64,000 bases of DNA from assembly GCA_965249925.1 (NCBI GenBank), contig OZ252260.1, positions 3,968,001-4,032,000 of the forward strand, written 5' to 3'. The notes under the pieces are model-generated. The model had not been told where the DNA came from. It was given only the letters and a program-made list of their open reading frames with translations, and did no database searches. How positions within the stretch are numbered: position 1 is the first letter of the stretch; each line of letters starts with the position of its first letter. This document shows, one piece after another, positions 35,395 to 43,404 of this stretch. This stretch comes from Hoeflea_A sp965249925 (lineage in GTDB: Bacteria > Pseudomonadota > Alphaproteobacteria > Rhizobiales > Rhizobiaceae). A program made the translations under genes and the position numbers.

Positions 35395-35694
35395 AGCAAG
35401 TTGCGGCCAGAATGAAGCATGACCGCGGCGATTTTGGTCTCTGGCTAGGAGAGTTGCGCGCCGTGGTGCCTCCCCACCACAAGCGCGAGCCAACGACGCC
35501 AGGGGGCAAAATCGCCCGGCCCATTCACCGCATGTTTTCAACATGATAAACCTCTCCAGGGTGACGGAAAATCGGCCCATCGGCTACGTTGCGCCGCTTG
35601 CCCGATGCACCACATCGCGCTGCGCGACGCGCCTTGCCGAGTGAACCGATTTTCCGTCATCAAATGATTCATTCTGGCCGCAACTTGCTCTAGA
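35390..35694. repeat. MITE-like element with 27-bp perfect terminal inverted repeats
   Basis: The 305-bp non-coding stretch between the convergent 3' ends of iorB and marR is bounded by 27-bp perfect inverted repeats at 35390-35416 and 35668-35694, beginning TCTAGAGCAAGTTGC. An inner pair of 14-bp inverted repeats (TGACGGAAAATCGG) lies at 35562-35575 and 35646-35659. The TA within each outer end could be a target duplication of the IS630/Tc1 type. No transposase is encoded. The iorB stop codon falls inside the left repeat. It may also act as a bidirectional terminator. Confidence 0.7.
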
Positions 35695-35702
35695 ACGGCG
35701 GT

Positions 35703-36146
35703 CTAAGTCTTCACGCGCGAAAGCGCCTCGGCAATCCGAACCGCGGATCGGACGAACGCCTCGCGCTCATCCGGTTCGAGCACGTCCAGCATGCGTTGAC
35801 TCGCGGCCAGTTCCTCCGCCTCGAGCTGGCGAAAGATCTTCTCACCCTCGTCCGACAAACGAAGCGCCACCGTGCGCCGATCGTCAGCCGGCCGCTCGCG
35901 GATCACCAGGCCGCGATTGACCAGCCTGTCGACAATGCTGGTCATCGTTGTTGGCACCACCCCCAGGAATTGGGCGACTGTGCCGGAGGGACAGCCAGGA
36001 TTGTGCGCGATGTATCTCAGGGACTGCATATCGGGCGGCGCCAACTTCTGCTCGCCATGCACGTTCTGAACGCTCGGTTCCATGATCTTCTGGACGCGAA
36101 CGATGGTCGCAATGGATTTTTGCAGTTGTTCCGCGAGGCTGGCCAT
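35703..36146 (-). CDS. MarR-family regulator
   Basis: This protein of about 147 residues is a winged-HTH MarR repressor type: PPDMQSLRYIAHNPGCPSGT, VAQFLGVVPTTMTSIVDRLV and the wing VIRERPADDRRTVALRLSDE. The ATG at 36146 has GAGG upstream; a TTG three codons earlier is also in frame. It lies 82 bp downstream of cydB on the same strand. MarR proteins often sense oxidants or aromatic compounds; regulation of cydAB, ndh or iorAB is possible but unproven. Confidence 0.9.
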   Translation of the reverse strand: MASLAEQLQKSIATIVRVQKIMEPSVQNVHGEQKLAPPDMQSLRYIAHNPGCPSGTVAQFLGVVPTTMTSIVDRLVNRGLVIRERPADDRRTVALRLSDEGEKIFRQLEAEELAASQRMLDVLEPDEREAFVRSAVRIAEALSRVKT

Positions 36147-36228
36147 GGGCCTCAATAACGAGCTTCGTGGCGAATTGCCAGTCGCCCGAAAATAGAAAGG
36201 GGTGTTGGCTTTCGTGAGCAGATCCGCG

Positions 36229-37242
36229 CTAATCGTAGGTCAAATCCCGCGCCTTGCCCCTGAACACCACATATGCGAGCGCCGTGTAGCCGGCGATCGC
36301 AGGAAGCACGAAGACCGTGCCGACAAGAATGATCATCAGGCTTTCCGGCGCGCTTGCCGCCTCGTAGATCGTCAGCCGCTCCGGAACCACATAGGGATAG
36401 AACGAATAGGCGAGGCCGGCGAAGGCCAGCGAGAACAGCAGGCATGCCGCAACGAAGGGGACGTGACGATAGCGGTCGGCTGCATCGGGCAGATGCTGGA
36501 GTGCCCACCAAAGCACGGCGGTGATTCCAACCGCCATGATCGGCAGGGGTGCGAGGGCCAGCATTTCCGGATAGGAAAACCACTTTTCGAATATGCGCGG
36601 TGACACTGCGGGGCTTGCCACCGAAATCGCGATGAAGCCGGCCAGAACGCCGACCAGCCCGGCTTTTGCCCATCGCGCGGCTTTGCGTTGCAGATCCTGC
36701 TCGGTCTTGATGATCAGCCAGCAGGCGCCGATGAAGGCGTAGCCGGCGGTGATGCAGAACGCGGTCAGCAGTCCGAACGACACCGTCGCCCAGGTCCAGT
36801 CGAGCCCCATGATATAGAGACCGAGCATGAAGCCCTGTGCCAGCGACGTCATCAGCGAGCCGGCGAAGAAGGCGCCGTTCCACAATGGTTTGTTGGGTAC
36901 CGGTGCCTTGGCGCGAAACTCGAAGGCGACGCCACGCAGGATCAGCCCCACCAGCATCACGGCGACCGGCAGGTAGAGGGCTGTCAGGATCGTGCCATGG
37001 GCCGCCGGAAAAGCGACCAACAGCAGGCCAACGGCGAGCACCAGCCAGGTTTCGTTGGCATCCCAGAACGGTCCGATCGAAGCGATCATGCGATCTTTTT
37101 CCGCCTCGCCGACGAGCGGCGTCAGCATGCCGACGCCGAGGTCGAAGCCGTCCAGCATCACATAAATCAGGATGGACGTGCCCATGAGGCCGGCGAAAAC
37201 AAGCGGCAACCACAGCTCGGGATCGGAAGGAAACCCAATCAT
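36229..37242 (-). CDS. cydB: Cytochrome bd ubiquinol oxidase subunit II
   Basis: This 337-residue inner-membrane subunit has about eight to nine hydrophobic segments. CydB signatures include the opening LWLPLVFAGLMGTSILIYV, MLDGFDLGVGML and IGPFWDANETWLVLAVG. The chosen ATG follows the cydA TGA by one base; the 37 upstream in-frame codons lie inside cydA. With CydA it forms an oxygen-scavenging quinol oxidase that is not a proton pump. No CydX-like small gene or cydDC maturation pair is visible nearby. Confidence 0.95.
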   Translation of the reverse strand: MIGFPSDPELWLPLVFAGLMGTSILIYVMLDGFDLGVGMLTPLVGEAEKDRMIASIGPFWDANETWLVLAVGLLLVAFPAAHGTILTALYLPVAVMLVGLILRGVAFEFRAKAPVPNKPLWNGAFFAGSLMTSLAQGFMLGLYIMGLDWTWATVSFGLLTAFCITAGYAFIGACWLIIKTEQDLQRKAARWAKAGLVGVLAGFIAISVASPAVSPRIFEKWFSYPEMLALAPLPIMAVGITAVLWWALQHLPDAADRYRHVPFVAACLLFSLAFAGLAYSFYPYVVPERLTIYEAASAPESLMIILVGTVFVLPAIAGYTALAYVVFRGKARDLTYD

Positions 37243-37243
37243 T

Positions 37244-38626
37244 TCATTCGCCTGGAATGAGCGACACCTCGGCAGCGCCGGAGGCCGGTGTGACGGGTTT
37301 GACGTCTTCGCCCTTCGCCGCCTTGCGGGCGAGATAGAAGAGCACGGACACATAGGCGAGCGTAAGCGCCGCGTAGATGGTCAGATAGACGACAAGCGTC
37401 GACAACACCATGGGCGCGGGGACATCGGCGACCGCATTTGCCGTGCGCAGAACACCGTCCACCAGCCACGGCTGGCGGCCGATCTCTGTGGTGTACCAAC
37501 CCGCAAGTGTTGCGACCCACCCGGAAAACGTCATGCCGACGAGGCCAACGAGCAGAACCGGTGGAACCGCGTCCGTACCGCGCCGCCAGAACTGCCAGGT
37601 CGCGAACCACGACATGAACAGCATCAGAACGCCCATGCCGACCATGATGCGAAACGACCAGAAAACCGGGGAAACTGGCGGATGCAGAACGGTGCCGTCC
37701 TCAGCGACGAACTCGTCGAGGCCCGGGACAACACCGTCCGGGTCGTGTTTGAGGATCAGGCTGGCGCCGTTTGGAATGCCGATTTCGAAACGGTTTTCCC
37801 GTGCCTCCGAGTCCGGCAACGCAAACAGCAGGAGCGGCACGTTGCCGCGCGTCTGCCAGTTGCCCTCCATCGCCGCAACCTTCTGCGGTTGGTGCTCGAG
37901 TGTGTTGAGCCCGTGCAGATCGCCGGCGAAAATCTGGATCGGGATCAGGATCGCCGCCATGCCGGCCGCTGTGCGCAGCGTCAGTCGGACGGCGCCCGAA
38001 CGGTCGCCGACCAGGATTCGGAAGGCCGAAAGGCCGGCGATCAGAAACGCCACTGTCAGGCCGCTTGCCAGCAGCACATGAGCCAGCCGATAGGGCATGG
38101 ACGGATTGAAGACGATCGCCAGCCAGTCCGTCGCGTGCGCTACGCCGTCGCGCATCTCAAAACCCACCGGCGTATGCATCCAGGAATTGAGCACCAGGAT
38201 CCAGAAGGCGCTCATCGTCGTTCCGAACGCCACGAGCAGGGTTGCAAGTGTATGCAGCCAGCCCGGGACTCGGGAAAAGCCAAACAGCATGATGCCTAAA
38301 AAGACGGCTTCCAGGAAGAACGCGGTCAGCACCTCATAGGCCAGAAGCGGCCCGGCGATATTGCCGACCGTCTCCATGAAACCCGGCCAGTTGGTGCCGA
38401 ACTGGAAACTCATGGTGATGCCGGAAACCACGCCGAGTGCGAACGTCAGTGCGAACACTTTCACATAGAAGCGATAGGCGTCCATCCAGCGCTCGTCGCC
38501 GGTGGTGTTGAACCGCAGCTTGAAAAACAGCAGCACCCAGCCGAGCGCGATGGTGATCGTCGGAAACAGGATATGGAACGATATGTTGGCGCCGAATTGG
38601 ATGCGCGACAGGAGCAGTGTATCCAT
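37244..38626 (-). CDS. cydA: Cytochrome bd ubiquinol oxidase subunit I
   Basis: This 460-residue haem-bearing subunit has the haem-ligand histidine near residue 18 in FGANISFHILFP and the conserved acidic segment AYEVLTAFFLEAVFLG. SWMHTPVGFEMRDG and the quinol-site signature EIGRQPWLVDG follow. At 460 residues it is shorter than E. coli CydA (522), consistent with a short-Q-loop, cyanide-insensitive-type oxidase. AGGAATCGCG precedes the ATG at 38626. It is divergent from a type II NADH dehydrogenase gene. Confidence 0.95.
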   Translation of the reverse strand: MDTLLLSRIQFGANISFHILFPTITIALGWVLLFFKLRFNTTGDERWMDAYRFYVKVFALTFALGVVSGITMSFQFGTNWPGFMETVGNIAGPLLAYEVLTAFFLEAVFLGIMLFGFSRVPGWLHTLATLLVAFGTTMSAFWILVLNSWMHTPVGFEMRDGVAHATDWLAIVFNPSMPYRLAHVLLASGLTVAFLIAGLSAFRILVGDRSGAVRLTLRTAAGMAAILIPIQIFAGDLHGLNTLEHQPQKVAAMEGNWQTRGNVPLLLFALPDSEARENRFEIGIPNGASLILKHDPDGVVPGLDEFVAEDGTVLHPPVSPVFWSFRIMVGMGVLMLFMSWFATWQFWRRGTDAVPPVLLVGLVGMTFSGWVATLAGWYTTEIGRQPWLVDGVLRTANAVADVPAPMVLSTLVVYLTIYAALTLAYVSVLFYLARKAAKGEDVKPVTPASGAAEVSLIPGE

Positions 38627-38966
38627 CAACGCGATTCCTGGCATTCGCCGAATAGCGACGTGACGGAGCCCTGTTGTCCGCACCGACAGGGAGCCATCGC
38701 GCCGAAGTGCAAAACGGATGTGTGTTTGTGGGTCGTCAGGTCCATCGGACCAATTCTTTCGGGTGTGTCACAGATGTCTTGCTAAACAAGTTGGCTCCGT
38801 AACCGGTTGTTTCAACAGGCTTGGCTGCGGCCAGGTGTCTCATCTTGCGCAGGGTATGGTAGCGGTAGAAACGACCAGACAATATGTGTTGGATCGACGT
38901 CGTCGAAGCGCCTGTCGGGCAGGATGTCCTGACCCGCGAGCCAACGCGTCAAGGAAGGCGGTGCCC
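38627..38966. promoter_or_regulatory. 340-bp divergent promoter region between cydA and ndh
   Basis: No gene is seen here. The stretch must contain the promoters of both respiratory units. It holds small inverted repeats: GGTCC-ATC-GGACC at 38739-38751, and CTTG-CTAAA-CAAG about 40 bp further on. Neither matches an FNR or RegA consensus well enough to name. Confidence 0.5.
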
Positions 38967-40229
38967 ATGCCCATCAAGGACATTGTGATCGTCGGGGCAG
39001 GTTTTGGAGGCTTGTCGGCGGCAAAAGCGCTGGCCAATGCTCCGGTGAGCGTGACGATCGTCGATCAGCAGAATCACCACCTGTTTCAGCCGCTCCTCTA
39101 TCAGGTCGCAACGGCGGCCCTGACGCCTGCGGAAATCGCCGTGCCCATAAGGCACATCCTGCGCCGACAACAAAACGCGGAGGTCCTGATGGACCGTGTC
39201 GTCGGTGTCGATACGGCGGCGCGAAAGGTGATGACCGAAAGCGGACGCGCTGTGGCCTATGATGCGCTGGTTCTCGCCACCGGCGCGCAACACAGTTATT
39301 TCGGCAAGGATCAGTGGTCACGATTTGCGCCGGGCCTGAAGACACTTCACGACGCCTTCAGCCTGCGGGAGAGAATCCTGCTGGCTTTCGAACAGGCTGA
39401 GATTGTGGTCGAGGACGATCCGTCGGCAGCGCATCGCTTCCTGACCTTCGTGGTTGTCGGCGCCGGACCGACCGGTGTCGAAATGGCCGGTGCGATTGCC
39501 GAACTGGCCCACTCCGTCAAGCGCGATTTCCGAAACATCGGCGATCTGCCGACCCGGATTATCCTGCTCGAAGGTGGACCGCTTGTGCTGCCGGCCTTTG
39601 CCGAGGATCTGTCGGCACGCGCCGCGCGCGATCTGCGGGATCTGGGCGTCGACGTGCGAACCGGCGCCATGGTGACCGACATATCCGCCGGCCGCGTCAC
39701 AACCAATCATGGGGTTATCGAAGCCGAAACCGTTATCTGGGCAGCCGGCGTGCAGGCCTCACCCGCGGGCCAGTGGCTGGCGCTGCCCGGCGACCAACGC
39801 GGCCATGTCGCGGTCGACCAGACGCTGAGGCCGGAAGGTCTCGACGATGTCTATGTGATCGGAGACACCGCTAAACACGAAGTCGACGGAACGGCTTTGC
39901 CGGGCATTGCCCCGGTCGCCAAGCAGATGGGGCAATATGTCGGTCGCAGGCTCGCGGCACTTGCCAGCGGAAAGGAACCGCCATCGACTTTCCGCTATGT
40001 CGATGCCGGGGCGTTGGCGACCATCGGCCGCAACCGTGCGGTTGCCGATATTTTCGGGCTAAAGGTGACGGGATTTCTGGGCTGGCTGCTTTGGGGCGCG
40101 GCGCACGTCTATTTCCTCATCGGTTTTCGTAACCGTCTGTTCGTCATGCTGCACTGGCTGTGGCTTTATATAACGTGGCAGCGCGGTGTGCGCCTGATCA
40201 TGCACCTGGAACCGGAAGACCGCTCATAG
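38967..40229 (+). CDS. ndh: Type II NADH:quinone oxidoreductase
   Basis: This 420-residue flavoprotein passes electrons from NADH to quinone without pumping protons. The FAD-binding fold is at the start (IVIVGAGFGGLSAAKALAN), the NAD-binding fold is mid-protein (FVVVGAGPTGVEMAGAIAEL), and GDTAKHEVDG marks the FAD ribityl site. The C-terminal GFLGWLLWGAAHVYFLIGF and following segment would anchor it to the membrane. AAGGAAGGCGG precedes the ATG. It is divergent from cydAB, giving a complete non-pumping NADH-to-oxygen route at one locus. Confidence 0.9.
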   Translation: MPIKDIVIVGAGFGGLSAAKALANAPVSVTIVDQQNHHLFQPLLYQVATAALTPAEIAVPIRHILRRQQNAEVLMDRVVGVDTAARKVMTESGRAVAYDALVLATGAQHSYFGKDQWSRFAPGLKTLHDAFSLRERILLAFEQAEIVVEDDPSAAHRFLTFVVVGAGPTGVEMAGAIAELAHSVKRDFRNIGDLPTRIILLEGGPLVLPAFAEDLSARAARDLRDLGVDVRTGAMVTDISAGRVTTNHGVIEAETVIWAAGVQASPAGQWLALPGDQRGHVAVDQTLRPEGLDDVYVIGDTAKHEVDGTALPGIAPVAKQMGQYVGRRLAALASGKEPPSTFRYVDAGALATIGRNRAVADIFGLKVTGFLGWLLWGAAHVYFLIGFRNRLFVMLHWLWLYITWQRGVRLIMHLEPEDRS

Positions 40230-40241
40230 CCATGAAAGGGT

Positions 40242-40853
40242 CTAACGCGTAGCAATCGCTGTCGCCGCACCAGCCATCATGCCGGCGCAGCATCGATTGG
40301 CGACGCGCACGGCGAACGGGCTTTTCAGCAACTGACGGGCGCGAGCGGCGAGGAAGACCCAGGCCAGATCGATAGCGATCAGCACGACCAGCATCGTCGC
40401 GGTGAGTTCCGCCCAGCCGACGACCGTCAGCCTCTGCATATCGATGATCGTCGGCAGCAGCGCCAGGTAGAACACCATGATCTTTGGATTGCCGAGGGTG
40501 ATGGCGAGCCCCGCGGCGAACATCTTTCCCGCTGATCGGCGCTCCGGAATCGCCGCCACCTTCAGCTCGGCTGGAGCCACCCACATTTTCCAGGCGAGGT
40601 AGATGAGGTATGCCACGCCGGCCCATTTCAACACGACGAACGCCGCATGGAAGGTTTCGGCGAGCGACGCCAGCCCCCACACAGCGAGCGCCAGCCAGAT
40701 AGCCTCGCCGACCCACATGGCGGCCAGAAACGGCATCACGTCGCGATGCCCGCGCGCGATCACCCGCGCCACCAGGGCGGCGATGCTGGGACCGGGTGAC
40801 CCGGCGGCAATAAACAGCGCGGTTGCGAAGATCAGGATGGCCTGTAAATCCAT
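40242..40853 (-). CDS. LysE/RhtB-family exporter
   Basis: This 203-residue inner-membrane protein has five to six hydrophobic segments and LysE-family features: FIAAGSPGPSIAALVARVIA near the start and FAAGLAITLGNPKIMVFYLA mid-protein. It exports amino acids or related metabolites; the substrate is not inferable. It is convergent with ndh (12 bp apart) and lies 17 bp downstream of the 3-hydroxyisobutyrate-dehydrogenase-like gene, probably in the same transcript. Confidence 0.88.
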   Translation of the reverse strand: MDLQAILIFATALFIAAGSPGPSIAALVARVIARGHRDVMPFLAAMWVGEAIWLALAVWGLASLAETFHAAFVVLKWAGVAYLIYLAWKMWVAPAELKVAAIPERRSAGKMFAAGLAITLGNPKIMVFYLALLPTIIDMQRLTVVGWAELTATMLVVLIAIDLAWVFLAARARQLLKSPFAVRVANRCCAGMMAGAATAIATR

Positions 40854-40870
40854 GAGGTCGTCTCTCGTGA

Positions 40871-41758
40871 TCAGGTTTTATCTGAACCAGTGTCAGCCAT
40901 CCGGTCAAGTACCCGTTTGACCGCGGCCGAGTCCTGCCTTCCGAGCCCCATCGCCTCGGCTTCCCGGTAGAGCGCTTCGGATTGCGCGAACAACGGAGTC
41001 TTGCAGCCGACTGCGGCGGCAAATCCCCCGATCAGGTCGAGGTCCTTGCGCCACAGATCGATGGTTATCAAGGCCGGCTCGTAGCGGTCCTCGACCATCA
41101 TCGGCCCGCGCAGTTCGAACATCCGCGACGAACCGGCACTGTCACTGATCACCGCGTGGACGAGGTGCGGATCGAGGCCGGCGTTTTGTGCCATGGTCAG
41201 TGCCTCGGCTGTCGAGGCGTTGTGGATGGCGACCAGAAGGTTGGCGACAAACTTCATTTTCATGCCGTTGCCGAATGGGCCCAGGTAAGGGGCGGCGCGC
41301 GAAATCGGGTCGAAGATGGGCCGGCAGCGGTCGACGGCGGCTTCGTCGCCACTCGCCAGCACCAACAGACCATGGGTCAGCGCTTGTGCGCCGGCGCCGC
41401 TCACCGGACAGTCGAGCAGAGTTATGTCGCGTGCGGCAAGTCGCTGGCGGGCCGCCTCCTTGTCGGCGATGGCCAGCGTGCTGCATTCGACGAGGATGGT
41501 GCCCGACGATCCCTTTTCGCACACGTCTTCGACGACGTTTTGAAGGGCGGCACTGCTCGGCAACGAGAGCAGGACCACCGGCGCCCCGGCCGCGACCTCA
41601 CCGGGAGACGGCGCGACAACACCGCCGTTGCGCTCAAAACGTTCAGCCGCGTCGGGGGCGATGTCGTATCCGACAACCGATTTCCCGGACAACACGAGGC
41701 TTTGAGCAATCGCCGAACCCATGGTGCCCAAACCGATCACACCGACGTCCATATCCAT
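40871..41758 (-). CDS. 3-hydroxyisobutyrate dehydrogenase-family oxidoreductase
   Basis: This 295-residue beta-hydroxyacid dehydrogenase has the N-terminal NAD(P)-binding fold VGVIGLGTMGSAIAQSLVLS, the substrate-binding segment LLDCPVSGAGAQALTHG and the catalytic lysine in GNGMKMKFVANLL. It could act on 3-hydroxyisobutyrate, tartronate semialdehyde or a related acid. AAAAGGAG precedes the ATG. It is followed by the LysE exporter gene. Confidence 0.88.
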   Translation of the reverse strand: MDMDVGVIGLGTMGSAIAQSLVLSGKSVVGYDIAPDAAERFERNGGVVAPSPGEVAAGAPVVLLSLPSSAALQNVVEDVCEKGSSGTILVECSTLAIADKEAARQRLAARDITLLDCPVSGAGAQALTHGLLVLASGDEAAVDRCRPIFDPISRAAPYLGPFGNGMKMKFVANLLVAIHNASTAEALTMAQNAGLDPHLVHAVISDSAGSSRMFELRGPMMVEDRYEPALITIDLWRKDLDLIGGFAAAVGCKTPLFAQSEALYREAEAMGLGRQDSAAVKRVLDRMADTGSDKT

Positions 41759-41855
41759 CTTTGACTCCTTTTCAGAGATTTGCCTGCCGTTGGACGAGAT
41801 GGCTGGCCCAACAATATCGGCACCGCGCCGCGTGCAATGACAACAGCCGCCGTGG

Positions 41856-43217
41856 CTATCCGGTGCCGCTGATCAGCGCCGACAGCTCCTTGACGCGTTC
41901 CTTAACCAGTGCCGCGTCGCCGCGCGCTTCCACATTGAGCCGCAGCAGCGGTTCCGTATTGGAAGCGCGCAGGTTGAAGCGCCAGTCGTCAAAGGCCATG
42001 CTGAGCCCGTCGATGGTCTCGATTGTCGGGTAGGCCGGAGAGTAGTGATCGGCGATCCGTTTCTGTGTGGCAGCTGCGTCTTCGACGGTGAAATTGATCT
42101 CGCCGGAACAGGGGAAGGCAGCGATACGCGCCTCGACCAGTTCGCTCAGTTGGGCGCCGGTGCTGGACAGCTCTGCGACCAGCGCCAGCCATGGCAGCAT
42201 GCCGGTGTCGCAGTAACAGAAATCGCGGAAATAGTGATGGGCGCTCATCTCTCCTCCATAGACGGCGTCCTGCTCACGCATCATGTGCTTGAAGAAGGCA
42301 TGGCCAGTGGGACAGAGTTTCGGCGTGCCGCCGGCCGACTCGACCATGTCGATAGTGTTCCAGGTCAGCCGCGGATCATAGAGAATGGTGGCGCCCGGAT
42401 GGCTGCGCAGCATGGTCTGAGCGATCAGCCCAACCAGGTAATAGCCTTCGATGAAGCGGCCGCGCTCGTCATAGAAGAAGCAGCGATCGAAATCGCCGTC
42501 CCAGGCGAGACCAAGGTCGGCTTCATGCTCGCGCACCGCGTCGCTGGCCCGGGCCCGTTTGTCGGGCAGCAACGGGTTGGGGATGCCGTTTGGCAGCGAC
42601 GGATCCGGCTCGTGGTCGACCTTGATGAACTCGAATGGCAGATGCGGCTCCAACAGGTCGATGATCGGACCGGCGCAGCCATTGCCGGCATGACAGACAA
42701 TCCGCAATGGCTTGAGGTCGGCGTCTCCCACCTGTCGCAGTAGGCGCTCCACATATCGGTCTTTGGCGAGTGTCGGCACCAGCCGGCCACGTTGTGCGAA
42801 ATCGCTGACCACGGGAAACGTCCGCTCCGCATAGACCAGCGTCTCGATCGCCTCCAGTGCGTTGTCACGGGTCGCCGCCCGGGCGTCCTCCAGCACCATC
42901 TTGATGCCGTTGTAGCTGTAGGGATTGTGGCTGGCGGTCACCATCAGCCCGGCATCGGCGTCACGGTCGGCGGTGTGGAAATACACCTCTTCGGTGCCGC
43001 ACTGGCCAAGCGGCATTACGTCGACACCGCTGTCGAGCAGACCCTGGGCCAGCGCCTGGGCCAGCGCCGGACTGTCCTGCCGCATGTCGTGACCCACCAC
43101 TACGCTGCGTGGTGTCTTTTCGAAGGCGACGGCCTGTCCGAAACGATAGGCGAAGGGAGCGTTGATCTGCTGCGGGATTTCACCGCGGATGTCATAGGCC
43201 TTGAAAGCTGACTGCAT
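41856..43217 (-). CDS. Phosphomannomutase/phosphoglucomutase
   Basis: This 453-residue alpha-D-phosphohexomutase interconverts hexose 6- and 1-phosphates for nucleotide-sugar and envelope polysaccharide synthesis. Motifs in order are FKAYDIRGEIP, active-site serine in MVTASHNPYSYNG, metal-binding GLAWDGDFDRCFF, substrate-specificity loop GGEMSAHHYFRD and the phosphate-binding RASNTEPLLRLNVE. The ATG at 43217 gives the typical N-terminus; 15 in-frame upstream codons include an alternative start. A 187-bp gap to the next gene upstream holds its promoter. Confidence 0.92.
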   Translation of the reverse strand: MQSAFKAYDIRGEIPQQINAPFAYRFGQAVAFEKTPRSVVVGHDMRQDSPALAQALAQGLLDSGVDVMPLGQCGTEEVYFHTADRDADAGLMVTASHNPYSYNGIKMVLEDARAATRDNALEAIETLVYAERTFPVVSDFAQRGRLVPTLAKDRYVERLLRQVGDADLKPLRIVCHAGNGCAGPIIDLLEPHLPFEFIKVDHEPDPSLPNGIPNPLLPDKRARASDAVREHEADLGLAWDGDFDRCFFYDERGRFIEGYYLVGLIAQTMLRSHPGATILYDPRLTWNTIDMVESAGGTPKLCPTGHAFFKHMMREQDAVYGGEMSAHHYFRDFCYCDTGMLPWLALVAELSSTGAQLSELVEARIAAFPCSGEINFTVEDAAATQKRIADHYSPAYPTIETIDGLSMAFDDWRFNLRASNTEPLLRLNVEARGDAALVKERVKELSALISGTG

Positions 43218-43404
43218 GTGGAGGTCGCATGTCCTGACGAAAGAGGTCCTTCGCGATATCATCCAAGCGGCGTTGAAACAACGGTTCCGACGCGGTGGGT
43301 GAGGGAAGCGACAGGATTGGTGACGGTTCGCCGATTCTTATATATTGCTTTCGAGAACCTCAATAAGCGTATGGAATTACGTCTAAAATGACCCTGGTTT
43401 CGAT

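Noticed and set aside
35388..35396. Idea that the repeat element created the iorB stop codon by insertion
   Set aside because: Because both ends read TCTAGA, the frame would also meet TAG if the element were absent, so insertion need not have changed the protein.
38772..38800. Possible FNR/Anr-type site before cydA and ndh
   Set aside because: TTG and CAA half sites occur, but with the wrong spacing and without the TTGAT-N4-ATCAA pattern.
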